Origin: an uncultured Dysgonomonas sp.
GTDB taxonomy: Bacteria > Bacteroidota > Bacteroidia > Bacteroidales > Dysgonomonadaceae
Direction: 5' to 3'
Assembly: GCF_900079725.1 (NCBI RefSeq)
Contig: NZ_LT599032.1
Location: 742,948-806,947 of the forward strand
DNA: 64,000 nucleotides
Shown here: piece by piece, positions 35,397 through 44,214 of the stretch
Layout: the number at the start of each line of letters is the position of its first letter
How positions within the stretch are numbered: position 1 is the first letter of the stretch
Notes under the pieces: generated by a model
Seen by the model: only the letters and a program-made list of their open reading frames with translations
What the model was told of the DNA's origin: nothing
The model's database searches: none
Program-made: the position numbers and the translations under genes

Positions 35397-36347
35397 ATGA
35401 AAAGACCTTGTTATATAAACTCATTCGCATCTATCCACCCCGATGGTATTACCGGAGAAAGCGGGATGCTGCATGCGGTGGAGCCTGATTACAAGCACAT
35501 CATAACCAACGCGAATATGCGCCGCCGTATGAGCCACATTGTAAGGATGGGTGTTGCGTGCGGATTGGTTTGTCTGGAACAAAGCGGGAACAAAAATATA
35601 GATGCCATTATTACAGCTACCGGACTTGGATGCCTGGCCGATACAGAAAAATTTCTGGATAATCTCATAGAAAATGAGGAGCAATTGCTGAATCCTTCGG
35701 CTTTTATACAATCTACATTCAATGTCATAGGCGCTCAGATCGCCCTGATTACAGGCTGCCATTCTTATAACAATACCTATGTGCACCGCGGCCTCAGCTT
35801 CGAAAGCGCCCTGATCGACGGCATGATGAGGATATGGGAAGGTGACAATCAGGTCCTGATCGGTGCTGCCGATGAAGTGTTACCCGCCGGGCATACTATC
35901 TTGAAAAGGCTGGGTATGCTCGATAATATTATATTGGGCGAAGGCTCCCAGTTTTTTACATTAGCGGCTGAAAAAGAATTATATACTGTTGCAGAACTGG
36001 CAGCTGTCAGGACATTTACAGGAAAGCTGTCTTCGGAGGAGATATTGCAAAAGATAAAGATATTCCTGGCAGAAAACAATCTGAATCCAGCAGATATACA
36101 ACATCTTATCATAGGCAGAAATGGAAATACAACCGATGACCTGGTATATAATGTTGTGGAGCAATTATTCCCATCCACCTCATACTCGACATTCAAAGAC
36201 ATTTGCGGGGAATACCCGACCGCTTCGGCTTTCGGTATGTGGAAAGGATTAAATCGGTTGGAAAAATCCAGTGATATACAATACCTGCTTATCTACAACC
36301 ATTATTACACGGTAAATCATTCATTGATATTATTGAAAAAATGCTGA
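35397..36347 (+). CDS. Degenerate ketosynthase (chain-length-factor-like) subunit
   Basis: A 316-residue protein resembling the N-terminal two thirds of a ketosynthase (IDAIITATGLGCLADTEKFLDNL, PSAFIQSTFNVIGAQIALITG) but without the catalytic Cys: the position reads CHSYNNTYVHRG. The HGT and GH histidine motifs of the C-terminal half are also not present in recognisable form, and the protein is about 80 residues shorter than FabF. A non-catalytic partner that sets chain length is the likely role, by analogy to KS-CLF pairs. It starts immediately after repeat copy 1 and overlaps the deacetylase by 7 bp. Confidence 0.75.
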   Translation: MKRPCYINSFASIHPDGITGESGMLHAVEPDYKHIITNANMRRRMSHIVRMGVACGLVCLEQSGNKNIDAIITATGLGCLADTEKFLDNLIENEEQLLNPSAFIQSTFNVIGAQIALITGCHSYNNTYVHRGLSFESALIDGMMRIWEGDNQVLIGAADEVLPAGHTILKRLGMLDNIILGEGSQFFTLAAEKELYTVAELAAVRTFTGKLSSEEILQKIKIFLAENNLNPADIQHLIIGRNGNTTDDLVYNVVEQLFPSTSYSTFKDICGEYPTASAFGMWKGLNRLEKSSDIQYLLIYNHYYTVNHSLILLKKC

Positions 36348-37033
36348 TTTTCATTTCATCCATAGCTGCTATACTGCTTATATTCCTTATCTATGCCTCT
36401 TACAGCATTCGGTCGGAAATATACTTAAAAGCATTATGCCGGAATGAAAAGAAAGGAAAAGTAGTAGCGCTCACATTTGACGACGGACCCGACAAAGAGC
36501 AGACGCCCAAAGTGCTTGATATTCTAAAAGAATATGATATCAAAGCTACTTTTTTTTGTATAGGCAGCAAGATTAAAGGGAATGAAAGTATCCTGTTAAG
36601 GATGAAAGACGAAGGCCATTCGATCGGTAATCATACTTTTAATCACTTTTTTTTGTTTCCTTTGTATGCGTCGCAACGGATGAAATCTGAGCTAAGCGAT
36701 TGCGAAAAGACTATTGAGGAGGTAACAGGAGAAAGAACGATATTGTTTCGTCCGCCTTTCGGCATCACCAATCCAACTGTAGCAAAGGCTGTTAAAGCAA
36801 TGGACTATATAACTATCGGCTGGAGTATCCGCTCTTTAGATACATGTAAGAAAGAGAAGACGGTATTGAAGAGAATAAAGCGAGGACTAAAGCCCGGAGC
36901 GGTCATTCTCTTACACGATCCATTACCACAGAGTGACAGCCTGTTACCAAAAATAATGGAACTTTTGAAAGAAAACGATTACACCATAGAGAGAGTAGAT
37001 AAATTATTTGATATACCTAAAACAACGAAATGA
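36341..37033 (+). CDS. Polysaccharide deacetylase family protein (NodB-like)
   Basis: A 230-residue carbohydrate esterase family 4-type protein with an N-terminal membrane anchor. Motif 1 is TFDDGP (Asp47, Asp48), motif 2 is GNHTFNH, and motif 3 is RPPFG, so the metal site is complete. In a polyene cluster it may deacetylate the sugar head group that carries the pigment, or the sugar added by the glycosyltransferase downstream. That link is inference; peptidoglycan is the alternative. Confidence 0.85.
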   Translation: MLIFISSIAAILLIFLIYASYSIRSEIYLKALCRNEKKGKVVALTFDDGPDKEQTPKVLDILKEYDIKATFFCIGSKIKGNESILLRMKDEGHSIGNHTFNHFFLFPLYASQRMKSELSDCEKTIEEVTGERTILFRPPFGITNPTVAKAVKAMDYITIGWSIRSLDTCKKEKTVLKRIKRGLKPGAVILLHDPLPQSDSLLPKIMELLKENDYTIERVDKLFDIPKTTK

Positions 37034-37659
37034 AACGCATATATATTTGTTATTTACTTATTTTCATTAGTTTACCGCAGATAAACGCGCAGATGAAAAA
37101 GATGAAAGATGTGGAAGCCTTTAACAAACGTGTTCTCGCGGAGGCTGTATCAGTAAAAAGTATAGAAAGTGATTTTACTCAAATAAAGCATCTCGACCTG
37201 TTTAATGAAGATATAACTTCGAAAGGTAAATTCTATTACAGGCACAATGATAAAATAAGTCTCGATTATAGTTCCCCTACAAAATACCTGATTGTTATAA
37301 ATGCCGATAAACTAAAGATAATTTCGGATGGTAAAAAAAATGTTGTGAACCTGAAATCGAATAAAGTCATGAGTGAAATGAGAAGTATGCTCGCCGCGTG
37401 TATGTCGGGCAATATTTCGCAGATCTCAGGTTATAACATGGAATACTTCGAAGATGCGAACTCCTACCTGATAAAAATAAAACCAACTAACAAATCCGTA
37501 CAGGCGTATATCTCAGGCTTCGATATTTATATGGACAAAAAAGATATGTCGGTATCCAAATTGCGTATATCCGAGAATGCCACCGATTATACCGATTACC
37601 TGTTTCAGAACAAAAAGTTTAATACACTGACAGATGACAAAAAGTTTTCAGTTAATTAG
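37030..37659 (+). CDS. LolA-like outer-membrane lipoprotein/lipid carrier
   Basis: A 209-residue periplasmic protein with a cleavable signal peptide ending INAQ. The body has the LolA pattern: VKSIESDFTQIKHLDLFNEDITSKGKFYY-like strands (Phe/Gln-rich start), DYSSPTKYLIVINADKL and a repeated beta structure with a hydrophobic cavity. LolA ferries acylated molecules across the periplasm. A cluster-specific paralogue here probably carries the acylated pigment rather than lipoproteins. The start overlaps the deacetylase stop by 4 bp. Confidence 0.8.
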   Translation: MKRIYICYLLIFISLPQINAQMKKMKDVEAFNKRVLAEAVSVKSIESDFTQIKHLDLFNEDITSKGKFYYRHNDKISLDYSSPTKYLIVINADKLKIISDGKKNVVNLKSNKVMSEMRSMLAACMSGNISQISGYNMEYFEDANSYLIKIKPTNKSVQAYISGFDIYMDKKDMSVSKLRISENATDYTDYLFQNKKFNTLTDDKKFSVN

Positions 37660-38182
37660 TATCCTGTTGGTATGCCTTACTTTCGTCTCCTGTTCTAAGA
37701 ATACATATCCGCTGAAAACAGGGCCTGCCCCTATTATATCCGTTGGGAATAAAGCACAGAAGTATAATATGACGTTGGATTTCGGAGGTAAACATTTCAA
37801 TGGCATGCTTATCGCAAAAACAATGGAAGATGGCGAAATACGCATTGTCGCATCTACCATGTTCGGACTCAGTCTGTTCGATTTCGGAATGAAAGGTGAA
37901 AACTGGAATATTTACAGTTGTATAGAGCCTATGCGGAAAGACCGTGTACTGAAAATCTTTGAAACTGACTTCAAACTGTTATTTTTATCGGACAGGAACG
38001 TTAAAAAAATAGAAAAAACAAAAGAATATACTAAATTTGTAACAGGAGGAGGTATCTCCAAGGGGGTAATTTATGCCATACCTGAGACAGAAAACGATTC
38101 TGAGAAAATACAAATAAAGCACTCCTGGCTACGATTAACTATCGGACTGGAGAAAATGGGAGAAAACAATGTTATTGAATGA
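37634..38182 (+). CDS. Putative lipoprotein, possible LolB-like acceptor
   Basis: A 182-residue lipoprotein: hydrophobic start, then VSCSKN with lipidated Cys at about residue 20. The mature part has beta-rich segments (NMTLDFGGKHFNGMLIAKT, IRIVASTMFGLSLFDFGMKG). The pattern of a lipoprotein overlapping a LolA-like gene by 26 bp suggests it is the outer-membrane acceptor of that carrier, as LolB is for LolA. Assignment to LolB is structural guesswork; the lipoprotein call is firm. Confidence 0.65.
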   Translation: MTKSFQLISILLVCLTFVSCSKNTYPLKTGPAPIISVGNKAQKYNMTLDFGGKHFNGMLIAKTMEDGEIRIVASTMFGLSLFDFGMKGENWNIYSCIEPMRKDRVLKIFETDFKLLFLSDRNVKKIEKTKEYTKFVTGGGISKGVIYAIPETENDSEKIQIKHSWLRLTIGLEKMGENNVIE

Positions 38183-38552
38183 TTTTTACGAAATAACCGA
38201 TGTAATGAAAGGTGAGCCCGCTCATCGTTTAAGAGTGAAGCTGAATCCCTCGCATCGCATATATGAAGGACATTTCGCGGGACAACCAATAGTTCCGGGA
38301 GTATGCACATTACAAATCATAAAAGACTGCGCCGAAAAACTATCCGGTAAAGAGTATATGTACGCATATATATCCTCCTCAAAGTTCCTGTCATTGGTCG
38401 ACCCCATGGTTAACGGCCTGATAGAGTTTAATATTTCGTTAAAAGATACAGACGATAACCGTATCTCCCTGTCCGCAGAAGGAAAATATCAAAACACAGA
38501 TACCGTATTCATCAAAGTAAAAGCAACTTTGAAAGAGATTGAAAATGAATGA
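38169..38552 (+). CDS. FabZ-like 3-hydroxyacyl-ACP dehydratase 2
   Basis: A 127-residue hot-dog protein with the FabZ-type motif YEGHFAGQPIVPGVCTLQ containing the catalytic His. It is close to the ApeI/FabZ-like dehydratases of aryl polyene clusters. With the first dehydratase it would make the polyene double bonds. It overlaps both neighbours by 14 bp, so it is part of a tightly coupled block. Confidence 0.85.
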   Translation: MLLNDFYEITDVMKGEPAHRLRVKLNPSHRIYEGHFAGQPIVPGVCTLQIIKDCAEKLSGKEYMYAYISSSKFLSLVDPMVNGLIEFNISLKDTDDNRISLSAEGKYQNTDTVFIKVKATLKEIENE

Positions 38553-39744
38553 ATCCGTAGATACTATAATATGGCAGGAGAAATTAAATAATCTCGGTAT
38601 CGTTGTTATTATCCCTACATACAATAACGACAGGACTCTCCTATCCGTTATCGAAGGGGTAAAACAATACAGCAAACATATTATAGTGGTCAACGATGGC
38701 TCTACAGACACAACATCCGGAATACTGAAATCCATCCCCGGCATTCAGATCATTACCCACACAAAAAATAAGGGAAAAGGCTATGCTCTCAAAAATGGAT
38801 TATCAGCAGCAAAAGAGCAGGGATTCAGATATGCAATAACGATAGACTCCGACGGACAGCACTACCCTGCCGATATACCTGCTTTCGCAAATGAAATAGA
38901 AATGCATCCTGATACGATGCTTGTGGGGGCACGGAATCTGACAGCCAATAACATGCCGGGTAAAAATACATTTGCCAATAAATTCTCGAACTTCTGGTTT
39001 CAACTGGAAACAGGCATAAAACTGGAAGACACACAATCCGGCTATCGCCTTTATCCGCTCCATCATATAGGAAAAATGAAGTATTGCACAGCCAAATACG
39101 AATTCGAACTGGAAATGATCGTATTTCTGGCATGGAAAGGTGTGAATGTAAAAAATATCCCTGTAAATGTATATTACCCGCCACAAGGCGAACGGGTATC
39201 GCACTTCCGACCGTTAAGGGATTTTACACGCATCAGCATACTGAATACAATACTTGTTATAGTCACCTTCTTGTGGATACTACCCTTGAAATTTTTCAGG
39301 AAACTGACATGGACAAATATCCGCGCTTTTATAGATAAGGAAATACTAAAGTCGAAAGATTCGAACAGAACTATGACACTATCCATTATGTTGGGGATTT
39401 TCATGGGAATTGTTCCCATATGGGGTTATCAGATGATTGTGACGGTTTTCTTTGCCCATTTTCTGAAACTGAACAAAGTAATTTCGCTGGTTGCATCCAA
39501 TATCAGTATTCCCCCGATAATGCCGTTTCTTTTATATGGGAGCTATGCTACAGGCTGCTTTCTTACAAATAGCCCTGTATCGTTCGATGTCACCGATATT
39601 TCATTGGAAAAGATGAAAACGGTCTTGTTCCAGTATCTGACCGGCAGTATAGTTTTCGCTTTGGTTTGCAGCATGCTGGCAGGCATTATATCGGCAAGTT
39701 TACTGCTGATATTCCGAAAAAGGAAACGGGCTGTAGATGTTTAA
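38539..39744 (+). CDS. Glycosyltransferase family 2 protein with C-terminal DUF2062 membrane domain
   Basis: A 401-residue fusion. Residues 20-240 are a GT-A glycosyltransferase: VVIIPTYNN, VVNDGSTD, IDSDGQH (a DXD-type metal site) and EDTQSGYRLYP. Residues 275-395 carry a DUF2062-type hydrophobic domain (LGIFMGIVPIWGYQM). Similar proteins transfer a sugar to a polyprenyl or lipid carrier. Here it may glycosylate the lipid anchor of the pigment (inference). Repeat copy 2 follows. Confidence 0.85.
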   Translation: MKMNESVDTIIWQEKLNNLGIVVIIPTYNNDRTLLSVIEGVKQYSKHIIVVNDGSTDTTSGILKSIPGIQIITHTKNKGKGYALKNGLSAAKEQGFRYAITIDSDGQHYPADIPAFANEIEMHPDTMLVGARNLTANNMPGKNTFANKFSNFWFQLETGIKLEDTQSGYRLYPLHHIGKMKYCTAKYEFELEMIVFLAWKGVNVKNIPVNVYYPPQGERVSHFRPLRDFTRISILNTILVIVTFLWILPLKFFRKLTWTNIRAFIDKEILKSKDSNRTMTLSIMLGIFMGIVPIWGYQMIVTVFFAHFLKLNKVISLVASNISIPPIMPFLLYGSYATGCFLTNSPVSFDVTDISLEKMKTVLFQYLTGSIVFALVCSMLAGIISASLLLIFRKRKRAVDV

Positions 39745-39757
39745 GTAATCTAATGAC

Positions 39758-40340
39758 ATGTTTTAATGTATAGTGACTATCTTAATTTAAAATTGGTGAC
39801 TTTGTCTCATTACTGTCGCGCCCTCCCGGGCTTGCCATCACTTTTGGCATTGCCCAAAAGTAAGCAAAAAGCTAGTGCTAAGTTCCTCGGCGACCTGTCA
39901 ACAGCTTGCCGGCTGAAAGTGACAAACGGGCTGTCGCCCCGTCCCTTTCTACGCCGACTGCACTGGACAGGTGCCCGCCTGCGGAACCAATGCGCATCTG
40001 CTGACGCCATAGTAAGGCAAAGCCCCTTCGAGAATAAAATATGCGTCAGCCAGCGCCATAAGCTTCACGGACGGGCACCCGTCAGAAGAGAAAGGCTAAA
40101 AAACGAAAACGTGTTTGAGCTTATCCGACAATTCGGATTATACAAACCCCGGAGCGAGTTTTTTCGTTTAGCCGTCTCTACTGCTAACGGGTCGGCCTTT
40201 GAAGCGGGGCGCTAAAGTATTTTTGGTTCCTTTTGGGGATTTGGTCAAAAGGAACACAAGCAATCTGTGATTGCGCGTAGTAAAAATCACATAAAATAAT
40301 AGAACATTTAAGCCTATCAATAAATGTTGTACAATACTTA
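39758..40340 (+). repeat. Structured dispersed repeat, copy 2 (full length)
   Basis: A non-coding element of about 583 bp in the same orientation as the operon and as copy 1. Shared blocks alternate with diverged ones, but the same stems are retained with different letters: ACTTTTGG / CCAAAAGT (39840-39861), GGTGCCCG (39970) with CGGGCACC (40072), CTGCG / CGCAT (39979-39997), GCTGACGC / GCGTCAGC (40000-40050), GGCTAAA (40094) with TTTAGCC (40167), ATCCG / CGGAT (40123-40138), GTTCCTTTTG / CAAAAGGAAC. Its terminal inverted repeat is eroded. It ends TACAATACTTA, 13 bp before the next start codon. Confidence 0.85.
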
Positions 40341-40353
40341 ACATAGAGTATAA

Positions 40354-43300
40354 ATGAGTAACTTTTTCGTCAATCTATATAATTATTTCACCCGGCATAA
40401 GATAATCCTCTATTTGTCGCTGGTTGCAAGTATAGCCATTATGGGTTATTTTGCCCTGCAACTCAAATTCGAGGAAAATATCACCCAGTTCTTTCCTGAT
40501 ACCAAAAACGAACAAAACCTGAATACTGTTTTCGACAACCTGCGTATCAAGGACAAGATTATTGTCATGTTCTCGTTATCGGATAAGGAACAGGACAACG
40601 ATACCGCAATATTGACAGAAAGCGCGACCTTATTCGCAGACAGCCTGTTAGCCCGGACACAAGGAACATATGTAAACAATATACTCCTCCGTATAGACGA
40701 CAGCCTGAAAACCGAGATGCAGAATTTCGTCTATGACAATCTTCCGATCTTACTCAGCGACAGCGATTATCAGCGTATAGACTCCTTGTTTTCAAAAGAG
40801 AAAGTCGCATCGGTTATGCAACGGAACTATTCCAACCTGTTGTCCCCGGCCGGAGGCTTTCTCAAAGAATACATTATGAGAGACCCTCTCGGCCTTGGAG
40901 GAAACGCACTGAAACGCCTGCAAGACTTCCAACTGGATAGTAATTTCGAGCAACAAGACGGATACATTTTCACCAAAGACGGCTCCATGTTGCTGTTGTT
41001 CATTACTCCTACATACAGTATGGGAAGTACGGGGGAAAACGACAAACTAATTTCGGCCATAGAAAAAGAAATAGCCGCCATTAACAAAGACTATCCGTCA
41101 GTGAAAGCCGAATACTACGGTGGTCCTTCTGTCGGTGTATATAATGCCCGTCAGATAAAAGAAGACTCCATACTGACAATCACTCTGGCACTGGTTATAA
41201 TCATTGTTTTCATTCTATTGGCCTTCAGGCAAAAGAGAACGATCTTTCAGATCATCACCCCGACTATCTTCGGAGGATTGTTCGCCCTCTTTATGATTTC
41301 ACTATTGAAAGGCAGTATTTCGTCTATAGCCGTCGGTTCCGGTTCCATAATCATGGGTGTCGCCCTCAGTTATTCCATACATATGGTCGTACACCAGAGC
41401 CACGTGGCCTCTGTGGCACAACTGATAAAGGAACTCACCTACCCTCTTACCGTCGGTAGTTTTACAACAATCGGCGCATTCTTAGGATTACTTTTCACCA
41501 GTTCGGAATTATTACGTGACTTCGGGCTTTTCGCATCCATGACGCTGATAGGTACAATTATCTTCTGCCTCATATACCTGCCTCACTTCCTCGACGGGAG
41601 GGTTCATCAGAAAAGAAGCGCATTGCTCCGCTTTATAGAGCGCTTCAATGCTTACCGTTTCGATAAAAACAAATGGCTTGTGGGCGGCATCTTAATATTA
41701 ACGGTCATTTGTGTATTTACTTCACGAAATGTAGGTTTCGATGCCGATATGATGCATATGAATTATGAACCGGAACATTTGAAAGAAGCTGAACAGAAAT
41801 TGGCGGAGATCGTAGATAACGATAAGAAAAATATCCTGTTTGTAAGTGTAGGTAAAAATACAGATGAAACAATACAAAACTATAATGCGACCAATAAAAA
41901 ATTATCAGTACTAAAAGAGCAAGGCCTGATCAAAAACTTTGCATCTGCTGATTACTTCCTTATCCCCGAAGGTATCCGGCAAGAACGTCTGCAAAAATGG
42001 AATAATTACTGGACTGCCGAAAAGAAAGAATATTTGAAAACAACGCTGAAAAGCGAGTCCGCAGCATATAATTTTCGTCAGGATGCTTTTGCCCCATTCT
42101 ACAAATGGATAGATTCTGACTTTACCCTGCATAAAGATATTACAGAGACAAACCGGATATTAAACGACTGGCAAACTAATGTGCCGGGCCTTACCCTGCT
42201 CATTTCACAAGTGCAGCTCGATGATAAAAATAAGGAAGAAGTATATCAACACTTCAATAATGGCAATGAAGTTGTGATTTTAGACCGCTCCTTCTTTACA
42301 AAGAAGTGGGTATCTGCTATCAATGATGACTTTTATCTGATATTATTCATTTCATCATTCCTCATTTTCATCACTTTACTGATATCTTACGGACGTATCG
42401 AATTGACACTGATCAGTTTCTCCCCGATGTTTATCAGCTGGATTATCATTATCGGCATCATGGGGATATCCGGGATGGAATTCAATATCATCAATATCAT
42501 CCTGTCCACTTTCATATTTGGTATCGGGGACGATTTCAGTATATTTATTATGGACGGTTTACAGAATAAATACCGGACAAATAAGCCTGCGCTGAACGGA
42601 CATAAAACAGCCATCTTCTTTTCGGCTTTCACCATTATTGTAGGAATGGGAGCCTTGATTTTCGCACAGCATCCCGCCTTGCAGTCTATCTCGTTGATGT
42701 CTATCCTCGGAATGATAGTTGTGGTTTTGGTTTCGTACACTATCCCTCCTGTTATCTTCCGCATCTTTATGTCTTCGCAGACAACAAAAGGGCTACCGCC
42801 ATATACACTGGCCTCTATTTTGATAACTGCCTTTATATACGGGCTATTCCTTGCCGGGTGCCTGTTCCTCCGCATAACGATTTTACTATTATATCTCGTT
42901 CCTGTAAAGAGGAGGAAAAAACGACAATTCATGTGCTACCTGATAATGCTCAACTGCCGCTTCATTTGCTTTGCTGGATTTATATTGAAAAAAAAGAGAG
43001 TAAATGTCGATGGTGAAACATTTAAGAAACCTGCCATTATCATAGCCAACCACCAGTCTTTCCTCGATATACTTCTGCTTCTTACGCTCCATCCTAAAAT
43101 GGTGATGGTCACAAACGAATGGGTATGGAGGTCTCCGTTCTTCGGCGCAGTAATCAGGTATGCAGGCTATTTTTATACAGGCGAAGGATATGAAAATTCG
43201 GTGTCGCACATCAAAGAACGTATCGATGAAGGATACTCAGTTGTCATATTCCCTGAAGGCACACGTTCATACGATGGTAGATTGAAGCGTTTCCACAAAG

Positions 43301-44214
43301 GTGCGTTCTATCTATCCGAGACACTGAAACTGGATATAATCCCTATTGTATTATATGGCACAGGGATGGTTATTTCAAAATCGCAGCCATTCTATCTGAA
43401 ACGGGGAATAATAGCGACTAAAATCCTGCCCCGCATTACTTATGAAGACCGCTCGTTTGGAAACACGTATAAAGAAAGGACAAAAAAGATAGCTTCTCTT
43501 TTTTCCACAGAATATGCTAAGGTTTGTGCCGAATATAATACGGCCATCAATCCATATTTCTATCATATGCTGGTAAAGAACTACATCTATAAAGGTCCGG
43601 TGATGGAATGGTATGTACGCATAAAGGTGAAAATGGAAAAAAGCTATAAGATATTCGACGAACTGATACCTGAAAGGGGGCAAATCACAGATATCGGTTG
43701 CGGATACGGTACTTTAGGATATATGCTTACCATGCTATCGCCCGACAGGCAGGTATTAGGCTTAGACTATGATGAAGATAAAGCCGAAGTCGCCCGGTAC
43801 GGATATTTACATAATGAGAATACCTCTTTTGTATATGCCGACGCATTGGAATATCCGCTACCCGAAAGCGATATGTTTGTATTGAATGACATGTTACACT
43901 ATATGGATAGCCGGAAACAGGAATCGTTATTAAAAAAATGCATACAGAATCTTCGTGACAACGGGTTGATTATCGTTCGTGACGGGGATAGCCGGGATAA
44001 GCAAAAACAAAGACTGACAAAGTTATCGGAGATATTCTCTACCCGTATATTTGGTTTTAATAAAACAAAAGAAGAACTTTGTTTTACTTCGGCTGAGAAA
44101 CTGTATGAAATAGCTGAGACTTGCAATATGACTGTAGAGAGCTTCAAAAACGATAAATATACGTCTAATACTATTTTTATATTTAAGAAGAAAGAAGAGA
44201 AAACAAATGGGTAA
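40354..44214 (+). CDS. MMPL/RND-type exporter fused to a PlsC-like acyltransferase and a methyltransferase
   Basis: A 1286-residue three-part protein. Residues 1-865 form an MMPL/RND pump with two blocks of about six helices (first at 20-40 and 255-395, second at 640-800) and two large periplasmic loops. After a short helical linker comes a phospholipid/glycerol acyltransferase domain with NHQSFLD (NHX4D, 899-905) and FPEGTRS (966-972). The last 180 residues are a class I methyltransferase with DIGCGYG at about 1113-1119. In aryl polyene clusters of Proteobacteria these functions are usually separate genes. It probably moves and acylates the lipid-linked polyene at the inner membrane. It overlaps the next gene by 8 bp. 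Confidence 0.87.
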   Translation: MSNFFVNLYNYFTRHKIILYLSLVASIAIMGYFALQLKFEENITQFFPDTKNEQNLNTVFDNLRIKDKIIVMFSLSDKEQDNDTAILTESATLFADSLLARTQGTYVNNILLRIDDSLKTEMQNFVYDNLPILLSDSDYQRIDSLFSKEKVASVMQRNYSNLLSPAGGFLKEYIMRDPLGLGGNALKRLQDFQLDSNFEQQDGYIFTKDGSMLLLFITPTYSMGSTGENDKLISAIEKEIAAINKDYPSVKAEYYGGPSVGVYNARQIKEDSILTITLALVIIIVFILLAFRQKRTIFQIITPTIFGGLFALFMISLLKGSISSIAVGSGSIIMGVALSYSIHMVVHQSHVASVAQLIKELTYPLTVGSFTTIGAFLGLLFTSSELLRDFGLFASMTLIGTIIFCLIYLPHFLDGRVHQKRSALLRFIERFNAYRFDKNKWLVGGILILTVICVFTSRNVGFDADMMHMNYEPEHLKEAEQKLAEIVDNDKKNILFVSVGKNTDETIQNYNATNKKLSVLKEQGLIKNFASADYFLIPEGIRQERLQKWNNYWTAEKKEYLKTTLKSESAAYNFRQDAFAPFYKWIDSDFTLHKDITETNRILNDWQTNVPGLTLLISQVQLDDKNKEEVYQHFNNGNEVVILDRSFFTKKWVSAINDDFYLILFISSFLIFITLLISYGRIELTLISFSPMFISWIIIIGIMGISGMEFNIINIILSTFIFGIGDDFSIFIMDGLQNKYRTNKPALNGHKTAIFFSAFTIIVGMGALIFAQHPALQSISLMSILGMIVVVLVSYTIPPVIFRIFMSSQTTKGLPPYTLASILITAFIYGLFLAGCLFLRITILLLYLVPVKRRKKRQFMCYLIMLNCRFICFAGFILKKKRVNVDGETFKKPAIIIANHQSFLDILLLLTLHPKMVMVTNEWVWRSPFFGAVIRYAGYFYTGEGYENSVSHIKERIDEGYSVVIFPEGTRSYDGRLKRFHKGAFYLSETLKLDIIPIVLYGTGMVISKSQPFYLKRGIIATKILPRITYEDRSFGNTYKERTKKIASLFSTEYAKVCAEYNTAINPYFYHMLVKNYIYKGPVMEWYVRIKVKMEKSYKIFDELIPERGQITDIGCGYGTLGYMLTMLSPDRQVLGLDYDEDKAEVARYGYLHNENTSFVYADALEYPLPESDMFVLNDMLHYMDSRKQESLLKKCIQNLRDNGLIIVRDGDSRDKQKQRLTKLSEIFSTRIFGFNKTKEELCFTSAEKLYEIAETCNMTVESFKNDKYTSNTIFIFKKKEEKTNG

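Noticed and set aside
39766-40215. A 149-codon frame inside repeat copy 2
   Set aside because: The equivalent frame in copy 1 is interrupted, changes between copies preserve base pairing rather than codons, and the product is Arg/Ser/Ala-rich with no recognisable domain.
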